From: Gemmobacter serpentinus | Lineage (GTDB): Bacteria; Pseudomonadota; Alphaproteobacteria; Rhodobacterales; Rhodobacteraceae | Length of the DNA: 61,813 nt | Direction: 5' to 3' | Assembly (NCBI RefSeq): GCF_008973825.1 | Contig: NZ_WCHR01000037.1 | Span: forward strand, 1 to 61,813 | Part shown: positions 9,486-18,196 of the stretch, in pieces | How the letters are laid out: each line of letters opens with the position of its first letter | Numbering within the stretch: position 1 is the first letter of the stretch | The notes under the pieces: generated by a model | What the model was told of the DNA's origin: nothing | Database searches by the model: none | The model's input: only the letters and a program-made list of their open reading frames with translations | Position numbers and translations under genes: made by a program

Positions 9486-10300
9486 TGGCAGGCCAGCCCT
9501 GCAAGCGCACCCGATGCCTCGCCCGCAGCGGCAGATCCGGGGAAGCGGATGCCGACCTCTTGCAAGGTCACACAGGCCTCGGGGATCTGGCCAAGGCCGG
9601 CCAGCGATTGACCCAGCCGCACCAGCGCCTCGCCCGCTTTCGCGCCTTCGGGCTGGCCCGAAAACGCATCCAGATAGGCCCGCGCCGCATTGGCACCGTC
9701 CCCCGATTGCTTCAGCGCATCCCCCTTCAGGATCAGCGCTTCTTGCATCAAGGGGCTGCCCGGATAGGCCTTGGCAAAGGTATCAAACTCTTGCGCGGCG
9801 GCACGAAAGTCACCTTGACCGAGCACCCCCTTGGCCCGGTCAAAGCTCTCCTGTTCGCCGATGGCAAGCTCGGCTCCCCCGGAGGTGGGGGCGGGATTGG
9901 CGGTCGGGGCAACGCTCGGCGCGGCGGTGCCACCCAGAGGCTGCGTCGGCGGCAGGGCGCCGACATCGCCGCCCTCCAGCTCGGTCACACGAAATTCAAG
10001 ATCGCCGACACGGTTGGTGCCGTCGGTCACCACGCGATTCACCCGCAGCTCGACCTGTTCGGTCTGCGCGGTCAGCCGCATCAGCGCGGCCTCGATGGCG
10101 TCAAGGCGTTGCAACGCATTGCCGCCCGCCGCCCCGCTGTTGATCGCGCCAGAGCTGACCAGCTCTTGCTTGAGGCTGTTGAACTGCCCGTTCAGCGCGG
10201 CAAGCTCGGCCTTGATATCGGCAATCGTCTGCGCCCGGTCCTGCGCGAACAGGCCCCCGGGCACGAGACAAAGCACCAGCGCAATGACGCTGCCCCGCAT
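9482..10300 (-). CDS. cpoB: Tol-Pal system protein CpoB (YbgF)
   Basis: CpoB is a periplasmic protein that links Tol-Pal constriction with peptidoglycan synthesis. The 272-aa product has a signal peptide (MRGSVIALVLCLVPGGLFA), a coiled-coil region at about residues 22-75, a proline/alanine-rich linker (about 110-140), and a C-terminal TPR part starting at about residue 148 with FDRAKGVLGQGDFRAAAQEF, FAKAYPGSPLMQEA and the ending SGALAGLACQ. It starts 4 bases after the pal stop and overlaps tilS by 4 bases at its end. The position after pal is the standard one. Confidence 0.93.
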   Translation of the reverse strand: MRGSVIALVLCLVPGGLFAQDRAQTIADIKAELAALNGQFNSLKQELVSSGAINSGAAGGNALQRLDAIEAALMRLTAQTEQVELRVNRVVTDGTNRVGDLEFRVTELEGGDVGALPPTQPLGGTAAPSVAPTANPAPTSGGAELAIGEQESFDRAKGVLGQGDFRAAAQEFDTFAKAYPGSPLMQEALILKGDALKQSGDGANAARAYLDAFSGQPEGAKAGEALVRLGQSLAGLGQIPEACVTLQEVGIRFPGSAAAGEASGALAGLACQ

Positions 10301-10304
10301 CGGA

Positions 10305-10832
10305 TCAGGCCCCCGAGCCCATCGACAGCACGGTCACCGCGCGACGGTTCTTGGCAAAGCAGGCTTCCTGCGCGCAAACCTCGATCGGGCGTTCCTTGCC
10401 ATAAGACACGGTGCGCATACGGTTGGGCGAAATGCCTTGCGCGATCAGATAGTTCTGAACCGAGCTTGCCCGACGCGCGCCAAGGGCGAGGTTATATTCG
10501 CGGGTGCCCTGCTCATCGGCATGGCCTTCGATGATGATGGCGTAATCCGAATTTTGCTGCAGCCATTGCGCCTGACGCTGCAGGATCTGCTGCGCCTCGG
10601 CCGAAACGGTGGATTGGTCAACGGCAAACAGCACACGGTCGCCCAGCGTCTGCTGGAAATAGGCGATGGAGGTCGGATCATTGGCACCGCCAAGGCCCGC
10701 GCCATTCACGCCGCCCGCGCCATAACCACCGGCACCGCCCGCGCCGCCTGCGCCATAACGGTCGGGGTTCTTACAGGCCGCAAGACCAAGCGCGGTCACC
10801 GTAATCAGCAGGGCTTTCGTCAAATACGCCAT
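10305..10832 (-). CDS. pal: Peptidoglycan-associated lipoprotein Pal
   Basis: Pal anchors the outer membrane to peptidoglycan and binds TolB. The 175-aa precursor has a lipoprotein signal ending in GLAAC (Cys20), then an unusually glycine-rich linker (GAGGAGGAGGYGAGG), and a C-terminal OmpA-like domain with IIIEGHADEQGTREYNLALG and a closing NRRAVTVL. The start at 10832 (MAYLTK) has an AAGGA upstream; the alternative at 10904 would place 24 charged residues before the signal peptide. A 10-base-pair hairpin sits between the tolB stop and this gene, so pal may have its own expression level. Confidence 0.97.
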   Translation of the reverse strand: MAYLTKALLITVTALGLAACKNPDRYGAGGAGGAGGYGAGGVNGAGLGGANDPTSIAYFQQTLGDRVLFAVDQSTVSAEAQQILQRQAQWLQQNSDYAIIIEGHADEQGTREYNLALGARRASSVQNYLIAQGISPNRMRTVSYGKERPIEVCAQEACFAKNRRAVTVLSMGSGA

Positions 10833-10944
10833 GTTCTTGTCCTTCTTTGTCCACTCGCGCCGGATCTTGCGCCGGTCGGAAAGCTTGTGCCAGCCGGAAA
10901 CCATGTGTCGGTGCGACAGGCCATCTTGCTATCTGTAACAGCTT

Positions 10945-10971
10945 TGCGCCGCCGGGGGAATCGGCGGCGCA
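10945..10971 (-). terminator. tolB-pal intercistronic hairpin
   Basis: TGCGCCGCCG at 10945-10954 and CGGCGGCGCA at 10962-10971 form a perfect 10-base-pair stem with a 7-base loop, between the tolB stop (10983) and the pal start (10832). No T-run follows on the minus strand, so it may be an attenuator or RNA-stabilising hairpin rather than a full terminator. Confidence 0.5.
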
Positions 10972-10982
10972 TCACATCGGGG

Positions 10983-12308
10983 TCAGGGCAGCAGCGGCGA
11001 CCAAGCCGGGTCGGACGAGGCCGTGCCGTTTTTCACCGGACGCAGCACGCGGCCGGTGGTGTCCACCGTCCACAGTTCCGGGTTGCCCTCGCCCGGGGGC
11101 TGGCGGGTGAACATGATCACCCGGCCATTCGGGGCCCAAGTCGGGCCTTCATCCAGATAGGACGAGGTCAGCAGCTTTTCTTCCGTGCCATCCGACAGCA
11201 TCACACCGATATGGAAGCGGCCCTGATTTTGCTTGGTGAAGGCGATGTAGTCACCGCGCGGGCTCCAGACCGGGGTGCCGTAGCGCCCGGCCCCGCCGGA
11301 AATCCGGCGCGGCTCGCCGCCCGATGCGGACATGACATAAAGCTGCTGCCCGCCGGAGCGGTCGGATTCGAACACGATCTGGCTGCCATCGGGGCTGAAT
11401 GAGGGCGCAGTCTCGATCGAGGGCGCATCGGTCAACTGGGTCAGATTGCCCGAACCGATATCCAGCACATAGATGTCAGAATTGCCGCCGCGTTCCAGGC
11501 TGAATACCACGCGGCTGCCATCGGGCGAAAAGCGCGGTGCAAAGGTCATGGTGCCGGGGGTTTCGCCCAGGCCACGGATCTTCAGGCTGGCCACATCCAT
11601 CAGATAGATCTGCGGAAAGCCGGTGGAATAGGAGGTGAACAGGATCCGGTCGCCGGTCGGCGAGAAGCGCGGTGCCAGCACGATGGAGGAGCTGTCGGTC
11701 AGGTAGCTGACATTTGCACCATCATAATCCATCACCGCCAGACGCTTCTGGCGCTGGTTCTTCGGGCCGCTTTCGGCCACGAAGACCACGCGGCTGTCGA
11801 AATAGCCCGACTCGCCGGTGATGCGGCTATAGACGGCATCGGCCACTTTGTGGGCCACACGGCGCCAGCTGGCCTGATCGCCGGCGAATTGCATACATTC
11901 GCCCATAGTGCCATTGGCAAAGACGTCATGCAGGCAGAACTTCACCGCCACCTGACCACCACCCGCCTGCACCGCGCCGGTGATCAGCGCCTGTGCGTTG
12001 ATCGCCTGCCAATCGGGATAGGACACCGCCGCATCGAAAGACGGCAGGCGCTGGATATAGGCGCTTTCAGGGATGCGCTCGAACATGCCCGTGCCTTGCA
12101 GGTCCGAGGTGATGACCGAGGCGATATCGGCGGCTAGGCCACCGGCTCCGCCCTCATCGGCAAAGGACGGAAGCGCAAAGGGCATCGGCTCGATCACCGG
12201 GCTGCCCAGCGTGATCGACAGCCGGGCCTCGGCCGGGGTGACGGTCAGCGGCAGGCCGACCGTTGCCGCGACCATCGCGGCGGAGAAGATATGGCGGAGA
12301 CGGCGCAT
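10983..12308 (-). CDS. tolB: Tol-Pal system beta-propeller protein TolB
   Basis: TolB is the periplasmic component that shuttles between TolA and Pal. The 441-aa precursor has a signal peptide ([18 protein letters not shown] to about residue 28), an N-terminal domain with [19 protein letters not shown], and repeated beta-propeller blades with the family signature [32 protein letters not shown] and [20 protein letters not shown]. The start at 12308 follows GAGGGTCAG. The upstream gene is the TolA-domain paralogue, 170 bases away, and pal follows after a hairpin. Confidence 0.97.
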   Translation of the reverse strand: MRRLRHIFSAAMVAATVGLPLTVTPAEARLSITLGSPVIEPMPFALPSFADEGGAGGLAADIASVITSDLQGTGMFERIPESAYIQRLPSFDAAVSYPDWQAINAQALITGAVQAGGGQVAVKFCLHDVFANGTMGECMQFAGDQASWRRVAHKVADAVYSRITGESGYFDSRVVFVAESGPKNQRQKRLAVMDYDGANVSYLTDSSSIVLAPRFSPTGDRILFTSYSTGFPQIYLMDVASLKIRGLGETPGTMTFAPRFSPDGSRVVFSLERGGNSDIYVLDIGSGNLTQLTDAPSIETAPSFSPDGSQIVFESDRSGGQQLYVMSASGGEPRRISGGAGRYGTPVWSPRGDYIAFTKQNQGRFHIGVMLSDGTEEKLLTSSYLDEGPTWAPNGRVIMFTRQPPGEGNPELWTVDTTGRVLRPVKNGTASSDPAWSPLLP

Positions 12309-12478
12309 CTGACCCTCGTTCCTGTTCCTGCGGCTGACTGCCTCTTCGGCCGCATCACTCTTTTTGACAAGGGGAAAGCCGCAAGCGGCCTCCCCCGGTT
12401 TTGACTGGGGACAAGCCGCGCAGGGCCTTCCCGGTTCCGGCCGGGTTCGATCCCGGCTGTTCTTTGCCCCGCGACCCG

Positions 12479-12835
12479 CTATTGCGGCCCGGTGCCGGGA
12501 TCGAAGACGATCTCTATCGGACCACTCCCGAAATCGTGACTCAGCGGCAAGCCTTCGGCACTGCATCGCAGGATGGCGCGGCGCGCGGCAGCAAAGGCCT
12601 CGTCCGCGACCGGATCGGACAGCCCGATCAGCATCACACTTTCTGGCAACGGTCGGTTTTCATAATCAACCTGGAAGCCCACGGTGACCGCACGCGCCTG
12701 CGCGGCTTGCGACAGTCCGCCGGTATTCCAGCATAGCGCAATCGCCTGTGCAGTCTGTGCCGTTGGGGACACCTCGGCCCGCAGCGGCACGGCGACAAAC
12801 CCGGCGATCAGGGCAAGGGATGCGGCGCGGATCAC
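12479..12835 (-). CDS. Secreted TolA C-terminal-domain paralogue
   Basis: A 118-aa protein with a signal peptide ([20 protein letters not shown]) and a mature part that can be aligned by eye with the C-terminal domain of the adjacent TolA. Shared features are the CWN near the start of the domain, a near-identical AARRAILRC, then GLPL (TolA GFPL) and the ending IVFDPG (TolA LIFDKG). The two conserved cysteines (in CWN and ILRC) may form a disulfide. It lacks the TolA membrane helix and proline-rich stalk. Its ATG overlaps the tolA stop by 4 bases, so translation is coupled. The function is not known; it might be a soluble partner of TolB or of a TolA-binding envelope protein. Confidence 0.75.
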   Translation of the reverse strand: MIRAASLALIAGFVAVPLRAEVSPTAQTAQAIALCWNTGGLSQAAQARAVTVGFQVDYENRPLPESVMLIGLSDPVADEAFAAARRAILRCSAEGLPLSHDFGSGPIEIVFDPGTGPQ

Positions 12836-14046
12836 AAGCCCACCCTTCCCTTGTCGAAGATCAGTTCGAGCTCTTTCCAGGTCTCGTATTTCGCATCCGG
12901 CAGCGGGAAGCCCGGCGCGCCGCAGCGCAGGATGGCGCGGCGTGCGGCCTCGAAGGCCTGACGGGTTGCGGCATCGCCCGCGTCAGATCGTGCCAGCTGG
13001 ATCGAGCTTGCCACCGGCTTTTTGTCCTGCCCGATGGTGACATAGACCGAGATGACAGCGCGCTGCGCCTCGGTCGACAGCGCCGAGACGTTCCAGCAGC
13101 GTTCAACGGCCACGCGCATCCCGTCGATCTCGCCCGCGCTCATCGGCGGGCCATCGGCGGTTAGGCCACGACGGGGGGCATTGCCGCTGCCGGTGCCCGC
13201 ATTGGCGGATTGCGCAGGACGCGTCGCCGGGGTCTCGGCGGGCGTGTCGGCGGCACCTGTCCCTGCCATCGCCTCGGCCAGCGCCGCATCGGTGGCGCTG
13301 GTATCCGCGTTGGAGGAATTGGCGGTTTGCGTGGGCGCAGGGCGCGCAGGCGGCGTCGGGCGGCGCTGCGGCTTGCGCGAGGATTTCGGCGCAGCAGTCT
13401 GATCGGCCTCGACCTGCTCAGGCTCGGGCTGAGCCTGCGCCTCTTCCGGGGCGGCGGCTTCCTGCACCGGCTCCTCGGTCACCTGTTCGGTGGGCGTATC
13501 GGTGACCTCAGGGCGGGCCTCTTCGGCCTCTGCCACGGTTTCGGGCGGCGGCTCGGAAGGGGTATCGGCCACGCGCGGCGTGGGCCGCCGCTGCGGGATC
13601 CGCGATTCGCGCGGTGCCAGCGTGGTGGGCTGCGGGGTCGGTGCCACCGGAATCGGCTGCGGCTCGGGTTCGGGGGTCGGTTCTGGCTGCGGCTGCGGCT
13701 CGGGCTGCACCACCTGTTCCGGTTGCGGCTGTGCTTCGGGTTGCGGCGTGGGCTCCGGCTGGGCAACGGGTTCCGGCCGGCTTGGCGGCGCGGGAGAACT
13801 GTCAGGCGCGCTGCTGGCCGGGCTTTCCTCGGCAGGGGCCGGTTCGGACCCGCTGAGCGAGTCGGGATCGCCTGCCGTGCCGAAGGCATCAGACGAGATC
13901 ACGTCCACATCCATGCCCGGCGGCGGCAAAACCTCCTGCCGGGTCGGCGCGAAAACAATATCCCCGAACAGAATGAACAGGATCAGCGCGGCATGTCCCG
14001 TGCCGGAGGCGACAAGGCTTTTGTCCATATCCCGCAGCGAAATCAT
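12832..14046 (-). CDS. tolA: Tol-Pal system protein TolA
   Basis: TolA spans the periplasm and passes the energy of TolQR to TolB and Pal. The 404-aa product has a short cytoplasmic start, one membrane segment (AALILFILFGDIVFA, residues about 19-33), a long low-complexity stalk (about 60-290) rich in Pro, Glu and Gln (for example QPEPTPQPEAQPQPEQ), and a C-terminal domain (about 305-404) with VERCWNVSALS and [18 protein letters not shown]. The order tolQ-tolR-tolA is standard. The stalk is of the proline/glutamate kind common in alphaproteobacteria instead of the alanine/lysine helix of enteric TolA. Confidence 0.93.
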   Translation of the reverse strand: MISLRDMDKSLVASGTGHAALILFILFGDIVFAPTRQEVLPPPGMDVDVISSDAFGTAGDPDSLSGSEPAPAEESPASSAPDSSPAPPSRPEPVAQPEPTPQPEAQPQPEQVVQPEPQPQPEPTPEPEPQPIPVAPTPQPTTLAPRESRIPQRRPTPRVADTPSEPPPETVAEAEEARPEVTDTPTEQVTEEPVQEAAAPEEAQAQPEPEQVEADQTAAPKSSRKPQRRPTPPARPAPTQTANSSNADTSATDAALAEAMAGTGAADTPAETPATRPAQSANAGTGSGNAPRRGLTADGPPMSAGEIDGMRVAVERCWNVSALSTEAQRAVISVYVTIGQDKKPVASSIQLARSDAGDAATRQAFEAARRAILRCGAPGFPLPDAKYETWKELELIFDKGRVGL

Positions 14047-14055
14047 CGCGATGCC

Positions 14056-14556
14056 TCAGCCGTCATTGGGCTGGGCCGCAGCCCCGCCCTGTGCGCCGCC
14101 CAAGGTCGGGCCATTGGCATCGGTCACCAAACCGATCTCGCGGAAGCCATTGGCATTCAGCGCGCCCATGATCTGCGCCACCCGCTCATAGGGGACGCTG
14201 CCATCAGCGCGGATGAACACCTTTTTCGAGGTGCGCTCGGCGGCCACGGCCACCAGTTTCGGGATCAGCTCGTTCTCGGCCACCTCGGACGACATGATGA
14301 ACAGCCCGCCATCGGCAGAGACCGAAATCGTCAGCGGCTCTTCCTGCTCGGTCGGCAGGCTGGCCGCCGCCGTTTCCGGCAGCTTCAGCGGCACGCCCAC
14401 GGTCAGCATGGGGGCCGCAACCATGAAGATGATCAACAGCACCAGCATCACGTCCACGAAAGGCGTGATGTTGATGTCGGCCATGGCCGAGGAATTGCCG
14501 CGACGCCGCCCGCGACGTCCGCCGCCACCCGATTTCTTTGCGACCCCTGCGCCCAT
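14056..14556 (-). CDS. tolR: Tol-Pal system protein TolR
   Basis: TolR (ExbD/TolR family) forms the proton-driven motor with TolQ. The 166-aa product starts with a basic, glycine-rich tail (GGGGRRGRRRG), then the membrane helix with the key aspartate in ADINITPFVDVMLVLLIIFM, and a periplasmic domain ending in LNANGFREIGLVTDANGPTL. The final 20 residues (rich in Gly, Ala, Gln) extend slightly past the typical family end. It starts 3 bases after tolQ and ends 9 bases before tolA. Confidence 0.96.
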   Translation of the reverse strand: MGAGVAKKSGGGGRRGRRRGNSSAMADINITPFVDVMLVLLIIFMVAAPMLTVGVPLKLPETAAASLPTEQEEPLTISVSADGGLFIMSSEVAENELIPKLVAVAAERTSKKVFIRADGSVPYERVAQIMGALNANGFREIGLVTDANGPTLGGAQGGAAAQPNDG

Positions 14557-14559
14557 GGA

Positions 14560-15249
14560 TCAGGCGTCCAGCTGGCGCGACAGGATGGTGGCAAACTCGT
14601 CGGCAAAGGCCTCATAGCCGCCCAGGATACGCTCGCTGTCGGCATTGAGCTTGTTGTAGAACACCACCGCCGGAATAGCGGCGACAAGGCCGATGCCGGT
14701 CGCCATCAGCGCCTCGGCGATGCCGGGGGCCACGGTGGCAAGGTCGGTGTTCTTGGTCGCCGCGATCTCGGTAAAGGCGTGCATGATGCCGTAGACGGTG
14801 CCGAACAATCCAATGAAGGGCGCGGTGGAGCCGACGGTCGCAAGGAAAGACAGGCCCGAATTCAGCTGCTCGCTTTCGCGGGCAATCGCCACATCCATCG
14901 CGCGATCAATGCGCGATTGCGCGCCCGCAATCAGTCCGCCATCGGCGCGGTGGCTGCGGCGCCATTCGATCATGCCTGCGGCAAAGATCTTTTCGCTTTG
15001 GCCTTCGGGGGCCGGTCCGATCTTTTCAAACAGCTCGTCCAGCGGCTCGCCCGACCAGAAGGCCTGATCAAAGACCGCGGCCTCGGCCCGGGCCATGCGA
15101 TACATGATATGCTTGCGAATGATGATCGCCCAGGAATAGAACGACATCACCAGAAGCCCGATCATCACCAGTTTGACGGTGATGGTCGCGCGCGCGAAAA
15201 GGGCCAGCAGGGAAAAATCGAGTTCCTGCGCCGCCGTGACGGTTTCCAT
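14560..15249 (-). CDS. tolQ: Tol-Pal system protein TolQ
   Basis: TolQ (MotA/TolQ/ExbB family) is the stator-like channel of the Tol motor. The 229-aa protein has three membrane segments: ITVKLVMIGLLVMSFYSWAI near residue 25-45, the region GLSFLATVGSTAPFIGLFGT at about 125-150, and the third helix with MATGIGLVAAIPAVVFYNKL. The usual family start, METVTAAQEL, is taken at 15249; an in-frame GTG at 15273 would add 8 residues and neither has a strong ribosome binding site. It lies 158 bases after ybgC. Confidence 0.96.
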   Translation of the reverse strand: METVTAAQELDFSLLALFARATITVKLVMIGLLVMSFYSWAIIIRKHIMYRMARAEAAVFDQAFWSGEPLDELFEKIGPAPEGQSEKIFAAGMIEWRRSHRADGGLIAGAQSRIDRAMDVAIARESEQLNSGLSFLATVGSTAPFIGLFGTVYGIMHAFTEIAATKNTDLATVAPGIAEALMATGIGLVAAIPAVVFYNKLNADSERILGGYEAFADEFATILSRQLDA

Positions 15250-15407
15250 GTTCAATACGCCTGCTCGTTGCACCGGGTTCGTAGCGACCCGCTATTAGCA
15301 GCGATTCTATCGCGATTTGAGGGGGATTGCCAACACATCCTCGTCAGAAGGCCGCAATCCGCCCATGCAAGCGCCACAATTGCGCAACAGCGCGGCCCAG
15401 GGCGGGC

Positions 15408-15809
15408 TCAACCGGGAAGCATCACGGCACGAAGCTCGTCCGGCAGACGCAGCGCCCGGCCATTCGGGCCGATGCAGACCAGCGTCACCTGTGCGCGAAA
15501 CAGCAGTTCCTCCCCGCGCAGCACCAGTTGCTCCATCTCAAGGCGAGATCCGCCGATCAGCTTCAGTTCGGATGTCACGCGCAGCAGATCGTCATAAAGC
15601 GCGGGTCGCAGGTAATCGGCCTCGATCCGGCGCACCACGATGATAATGCCGCGCGTGGCGCGCAACGCGACCTGATCGATGCCCAGTTCGCGCACCCATT
15701 CCGACCGGGCGCGTTCGGTGAATTTCAGGTAATTGGCATGATAGACGATGCCGCCTGCATCGGTGTCTTCATAGTAGACCCGGACGGGATGGCTGTGAAT
15801 GGCCCCCAT
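15408..15809 (-). CDS. ybgC: Acyl-CoA thioesterase YbgC (tol-pal associated)
   Basis: A 133-aa hotdog-fold thioesterase of the YbgC/4-hydroxybenzoyl-CoA family. The active-site signature YYEDTDAGGIVYHANYLKF is near the N terminus (residues about 12-30), with RLEMEQLVLRGEELLFRAQV in the second half. YbgC hydrolyses acyl-CoA and is encoded with tol-pal in most Proteobacteria, possibly in phospholipid metabolism. The start at 15809 is one base after the stop of the upstream unknown gene, which implies coupled translation. Confidence 0.94.
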   Translation of the reverse strand: MGAIHSHPVRVYYEDTDAGGIVYHANYLKFTERARSEWVRELGIDQVALRATRGIIIVVRRIEADYLRPALYDDLLRVTSELKLIGGSRLEMEQLVLRGEELLFRAQVTLVCIGPNGRALRLPDELRAVMLPG

Positions 15810-15810
15810 A

Positions 15811-16425
15811 TCAGGATATCCGCGCAGCCAGCCGCAGGGCATGGCTGGGATCACGCGCCACCACCGGCATATTGGGCGCGTAAGCCCCCGCGATCACCGC
15901 GCCGATATCGGGGCGCAGGATCACCGTCTCGCCTGCTCTCGCCAGTGGCGAGGTATCCGTGAAGGCCCGATCAGACCACAGCAGGATGATCTGTGCCGCC
16001 TGCGCCAGCGCCAGCGTCTCGGCGGGCATATCAGACAGCGCCGCATCCATGCGGATGAAGACAAAGGCCGCCTTGATCGCGCCCTCGGCGTCAAAGCGGA
16101 AGGCGCGGTATTGATTGGCATCCTGTTCTGCCAGGCGCGCACAAAGCGGTGCCAGATCCGGGATCAGCCGGTCCAGCTTGGGCACAACCGGCAGTTCCGC
16201 CCAATAGCGGAAGAAAAAGACCATCAGATTGGCACCAAGTTCCGGATCGGTTTCGGCCATCTTGTGGCCTGCAAGGGCCACCACCGCCTCGATCGCACCC
16301 TTGATGACGCCAAGTGTCGCGTCATCGACCCCAAAGACCACCGGCACGATGGGCCGCCCCCAGCGGGCGCAGAGATATTCGCCCGTGCTGCGCGTGAACA
16401 GCGCCTCAACCGTGGTTGCGTCCAT
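15811..16425 (-). CDS. Conserved protein of unknown function upstream of ybgC
   Basis: I do not recognise a domain. The 204-aa protein starts MDATTVEALF at 16425, where AGGAGG lies five bases upstream. It has no signal peptide and no clear membrane helix; composition is alpha-helical with LAGHKMAETDPELGANLMVF, a stretch RLAEQDANQYRAFRF and the ending DPSHALRLAARIS. It is followed after one base by ybgC and then tolQRA, so it probably heads that operon and may act in the same envelope process. I believe similar genes precede ybgC in other Rhodobacteraceae, but that could not be checked here. Confidence 0.8.
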   Translation of the reverse strand: MDATTVEALFTRSTGEYLCARWGRPIVPVVFGVDDATLGVIKGAIEAVVALAGHKMAETDPELGANLMVFFFRYWAELPVVPKLDRLIPDLAPLCARLAEQDANQYRAFRFDAEGAIKAAFVFIRMDAALSDMPAETLALAQAAQIILLWSDRAFTDTSPLARAGETVILRPDIGAVIAGAYAPNMPVVARDPSHALRLAARIS

Positions 16426-16511
16426 GGCGTCCTCCTGCAAGATGGCGGTGGATAACGCGATTTGCCGCCGGTCTCAACCGCTGCGGGGCTGGCTGTGTAG
16501 AGGGATGGAAC

Positions 16512-16949
16512 ATGCTGAAGGGAATCGATCCCAGGGTCACGCCGGATCTGATGGATGTGCTGATGCGGATGGGCCATGGCGATGAGTTGCTGGTGGTGGA
16601 CAGCAACTATCCCGCCTTCGCGGTGCCGACCCGCCCCGGCCGCGTGGTCGATCTGCCCGGGCTGAATGTGGTGGAGGCCTTGGGCCTGATCACCAGCCTG
16701 ATGCCGCTGGACGGATTCACAGAATATGGCGCGCTGTGGATGCAGCGGGATGGCGCGGGCGATCAGCCCGATCCGGTGCATCGCGCGGCGTTCGAGGTGC
16801 TGGCACCGGCCCTACCCGAAGGTGCGGCTCTGCGCTCCATCGAGCGGCAGGCATTCTACGCCCATGCGCCGCGCGCCTTTGCTTGCGTGCGCAGCACGGA
16901 AAACCGCGCCTTCGGCTGTTTCATCCTGCGCATGGGCGTGGTGTTCTGA
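16512..16949 (+). CDS. RbsD/FucU-family mutarotase
   Basis: A 145-aa protein of the RbsD/FucU family, which interconverts sugar anomers (fucose or ribose). The N-terminal MLKGIDPRVTPDLMDVLMRMG, with the following GHGDELLVVDSNYPA, is the family signature and carries the catalytic His and Asp. The C-terminal FYAHAPRAFACVRSTE, with its conserved Tyr, and the closing CFILRMGVVF fit FucU better than RbsD. The start at 16512 follows GAGGGATGGAAC. No sugar utilisation genes are adjacent; it is divergent from the unknown ybgC-upstream gene and precedes mutY by 47 bases. Confidence 0.87.
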   Translation: MLKGIDPRVTPDLMDVLMRMGHGDELLVVDSNYPAFAVPTRPGRVVDLPGLNVVEALGLITSLMPLDGFTEYGALWMQRDGAGDQPDPVHRAAFEVLAPALPEGAALRSIERQAFYAHAPRAFACVRSTENRAFGCFILRMGVVF

Positions 16950-16996
16950 CCCGTCCCGCGCCAGCCCGTTTTGAGCCTGCCCGAAAGAACCTGCCC

Positions 16997-18058
16997 TTGT
17001 CTGACCAAGCCGATCTGCCCGCGTTGCTGCTGTCATGGTATGACCGCCATCACCGGACCATGCCGTGGCGGGTGCCACCCGATGCGCGGGCGGCCGGGGT
17101 TCAGCCCGATCCCTACCGGGTCTGGCTGTCAGAGGTCATGCTGCAACAAACCACAGTCGCGGCGGTGCGCAGCTATTTTGAACGGTTCACCGCGCGCTGG
17201 CCCAAGGTTGGCGATCTTGCTGCGGCAGAGGACGCCGATGTGATGGCCGAATGGGCGGGACTTGGTTATTACGCGCGCGCCCGCAACCTGCTGAAATGCG
17301 CCCGCGCCGTGGCCACCGATCACGCCGGACGCTTTCCCGACACCGAGGCGGGCCTGCGTGCGCTGCCCGGCGTCGGCCCCTATACGGCGGCGGCGGTGGC
17401 CTCCATCGCCTTTGACCGCCCGGCGACCGTGATCGATGGCAATGTCGATCGCGTCATCACCCGGCTGCGCCGGATCGAGACGCCGCTGCCCACCGCCAAG
17501 CCCCTGATCGCGCTGGAGGCCGCGCGCCTGACGCCCGCCGCCCGCCCCGGCGATTACGCGCAGGCGATCATGGATCTGGGCGCCACCATCTGCACTCCGC
17601 GCAACCCTGTCTGCGCGCTGTGCCCATGGTCCCCGCATTGCGCGGGCCATGCGGCGGGCGATGCCGCAACCTTCCCGCGCAAGGCAACCAAGCCCGAGAA
17701 GCCGCAGCGCGAAGGCGATATCTGGATCACGCTGCGCCCGACAGATGGCGCGGTGCTGCTGGAGGAACGCCCGGCCAAAGGCTTGCTGGGCGGCATGGCG
17801 GGCTTTCCGACCAGCGGCTGGGATGGCAGCGACCTGCCGCCGCCGCTGACCGCCGACTGGCAACAGGCCGGGCTGGTGCGCCACACCTTCACGCATTTCC
17901 ACCTGACCTTGCGGGTCTGGCTGGCGACAAGCGCGGGCAATCCGACGCGCGGGCAGTTCGTGCCCCGCAGCCGTTTTGCGGCTGACACCCTGCCCACCGT
18001 CATGCGCAAGGCCTGGGACGCCGCCGCGAAAACCGCGTCATTGCGCGCAGTTGAGTGA
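16997..18058 (+). CDS. mutY: Adenine DNA glycosylase MutY
   Basis: MutY removes adenine mispaired with 8-oxoguanine. The 353-aa product has the helix-hairpin-helix ALPGVGPYTAAAVASIAF, the catalytic glutamate in WLSEVMLQQTTV, the catalytic aspartate in VIDGNVDRVITR, and the [4Fe-4S] cluster ligands in CTPRNPVCALCPWSPHC (C-x6-C-x2-C-x5-C). The C-terminal NUDIX-like domain starts at about residue 240 (ITLRPTDGAVLLEERP, then GLLGGMAGFP). The start is uncertain: TTG at 16997 (LSDQADLP) gives the usual length, but no ATG or GTG lies near it in frame. Confidence 0.93.
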   Translation: MSDQADLPALLLSWYDRHHRTMPWRVPPDARAAGVQPDPYRVWLSEVMLQQTTVAAVRSYFERFTARWPKVGDLAAAEDADVMAEWAGLGYYARARNLLKCARAVATDHAGRFPDTEAGLRALPGVGPYTAAAVASIAFDRPATVIDGNVDRVITRLRRIETPLPTAKPLIALEAARLTPAARPGDYAQAIMDLGATICTPRNPVCALCPWSPHCAGHAAGDAATFPRKATKPEKPQREGDIWITLRPTDGAVLLEERPAKGLLGGMAGFPTSGWDGSDLPPPLTADWQQAGLVRHTFTHFHLTLRVWLATSAGNPTRGQFVPRSRFAADTLPTVMRKAWDAAAKTASLRAVE

Positions 18059-18196
18059 CAGCGCCGAAGGCTCTAGACTCATTCCGTGCCGCAGCGCCCT
18101 GAGCCGCATTTCCGGGTCAAGAGGGCCACGCTCAACGCCAGATGCGAGCCACGGCCTGTAAATGGATTGCCCGCGCAGGAGGCGCATAGGAGAGCC

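Noticed and set aside
13210-15597. A 795-residue open frame on the plus strand
   Set aside because: It is antisense to tolA, tolR, tolQ and ybgC, has no ribosome binding site, and reads as low-complexity Gly/Arg/His text, a usual artefact of high-GC coding DNA.
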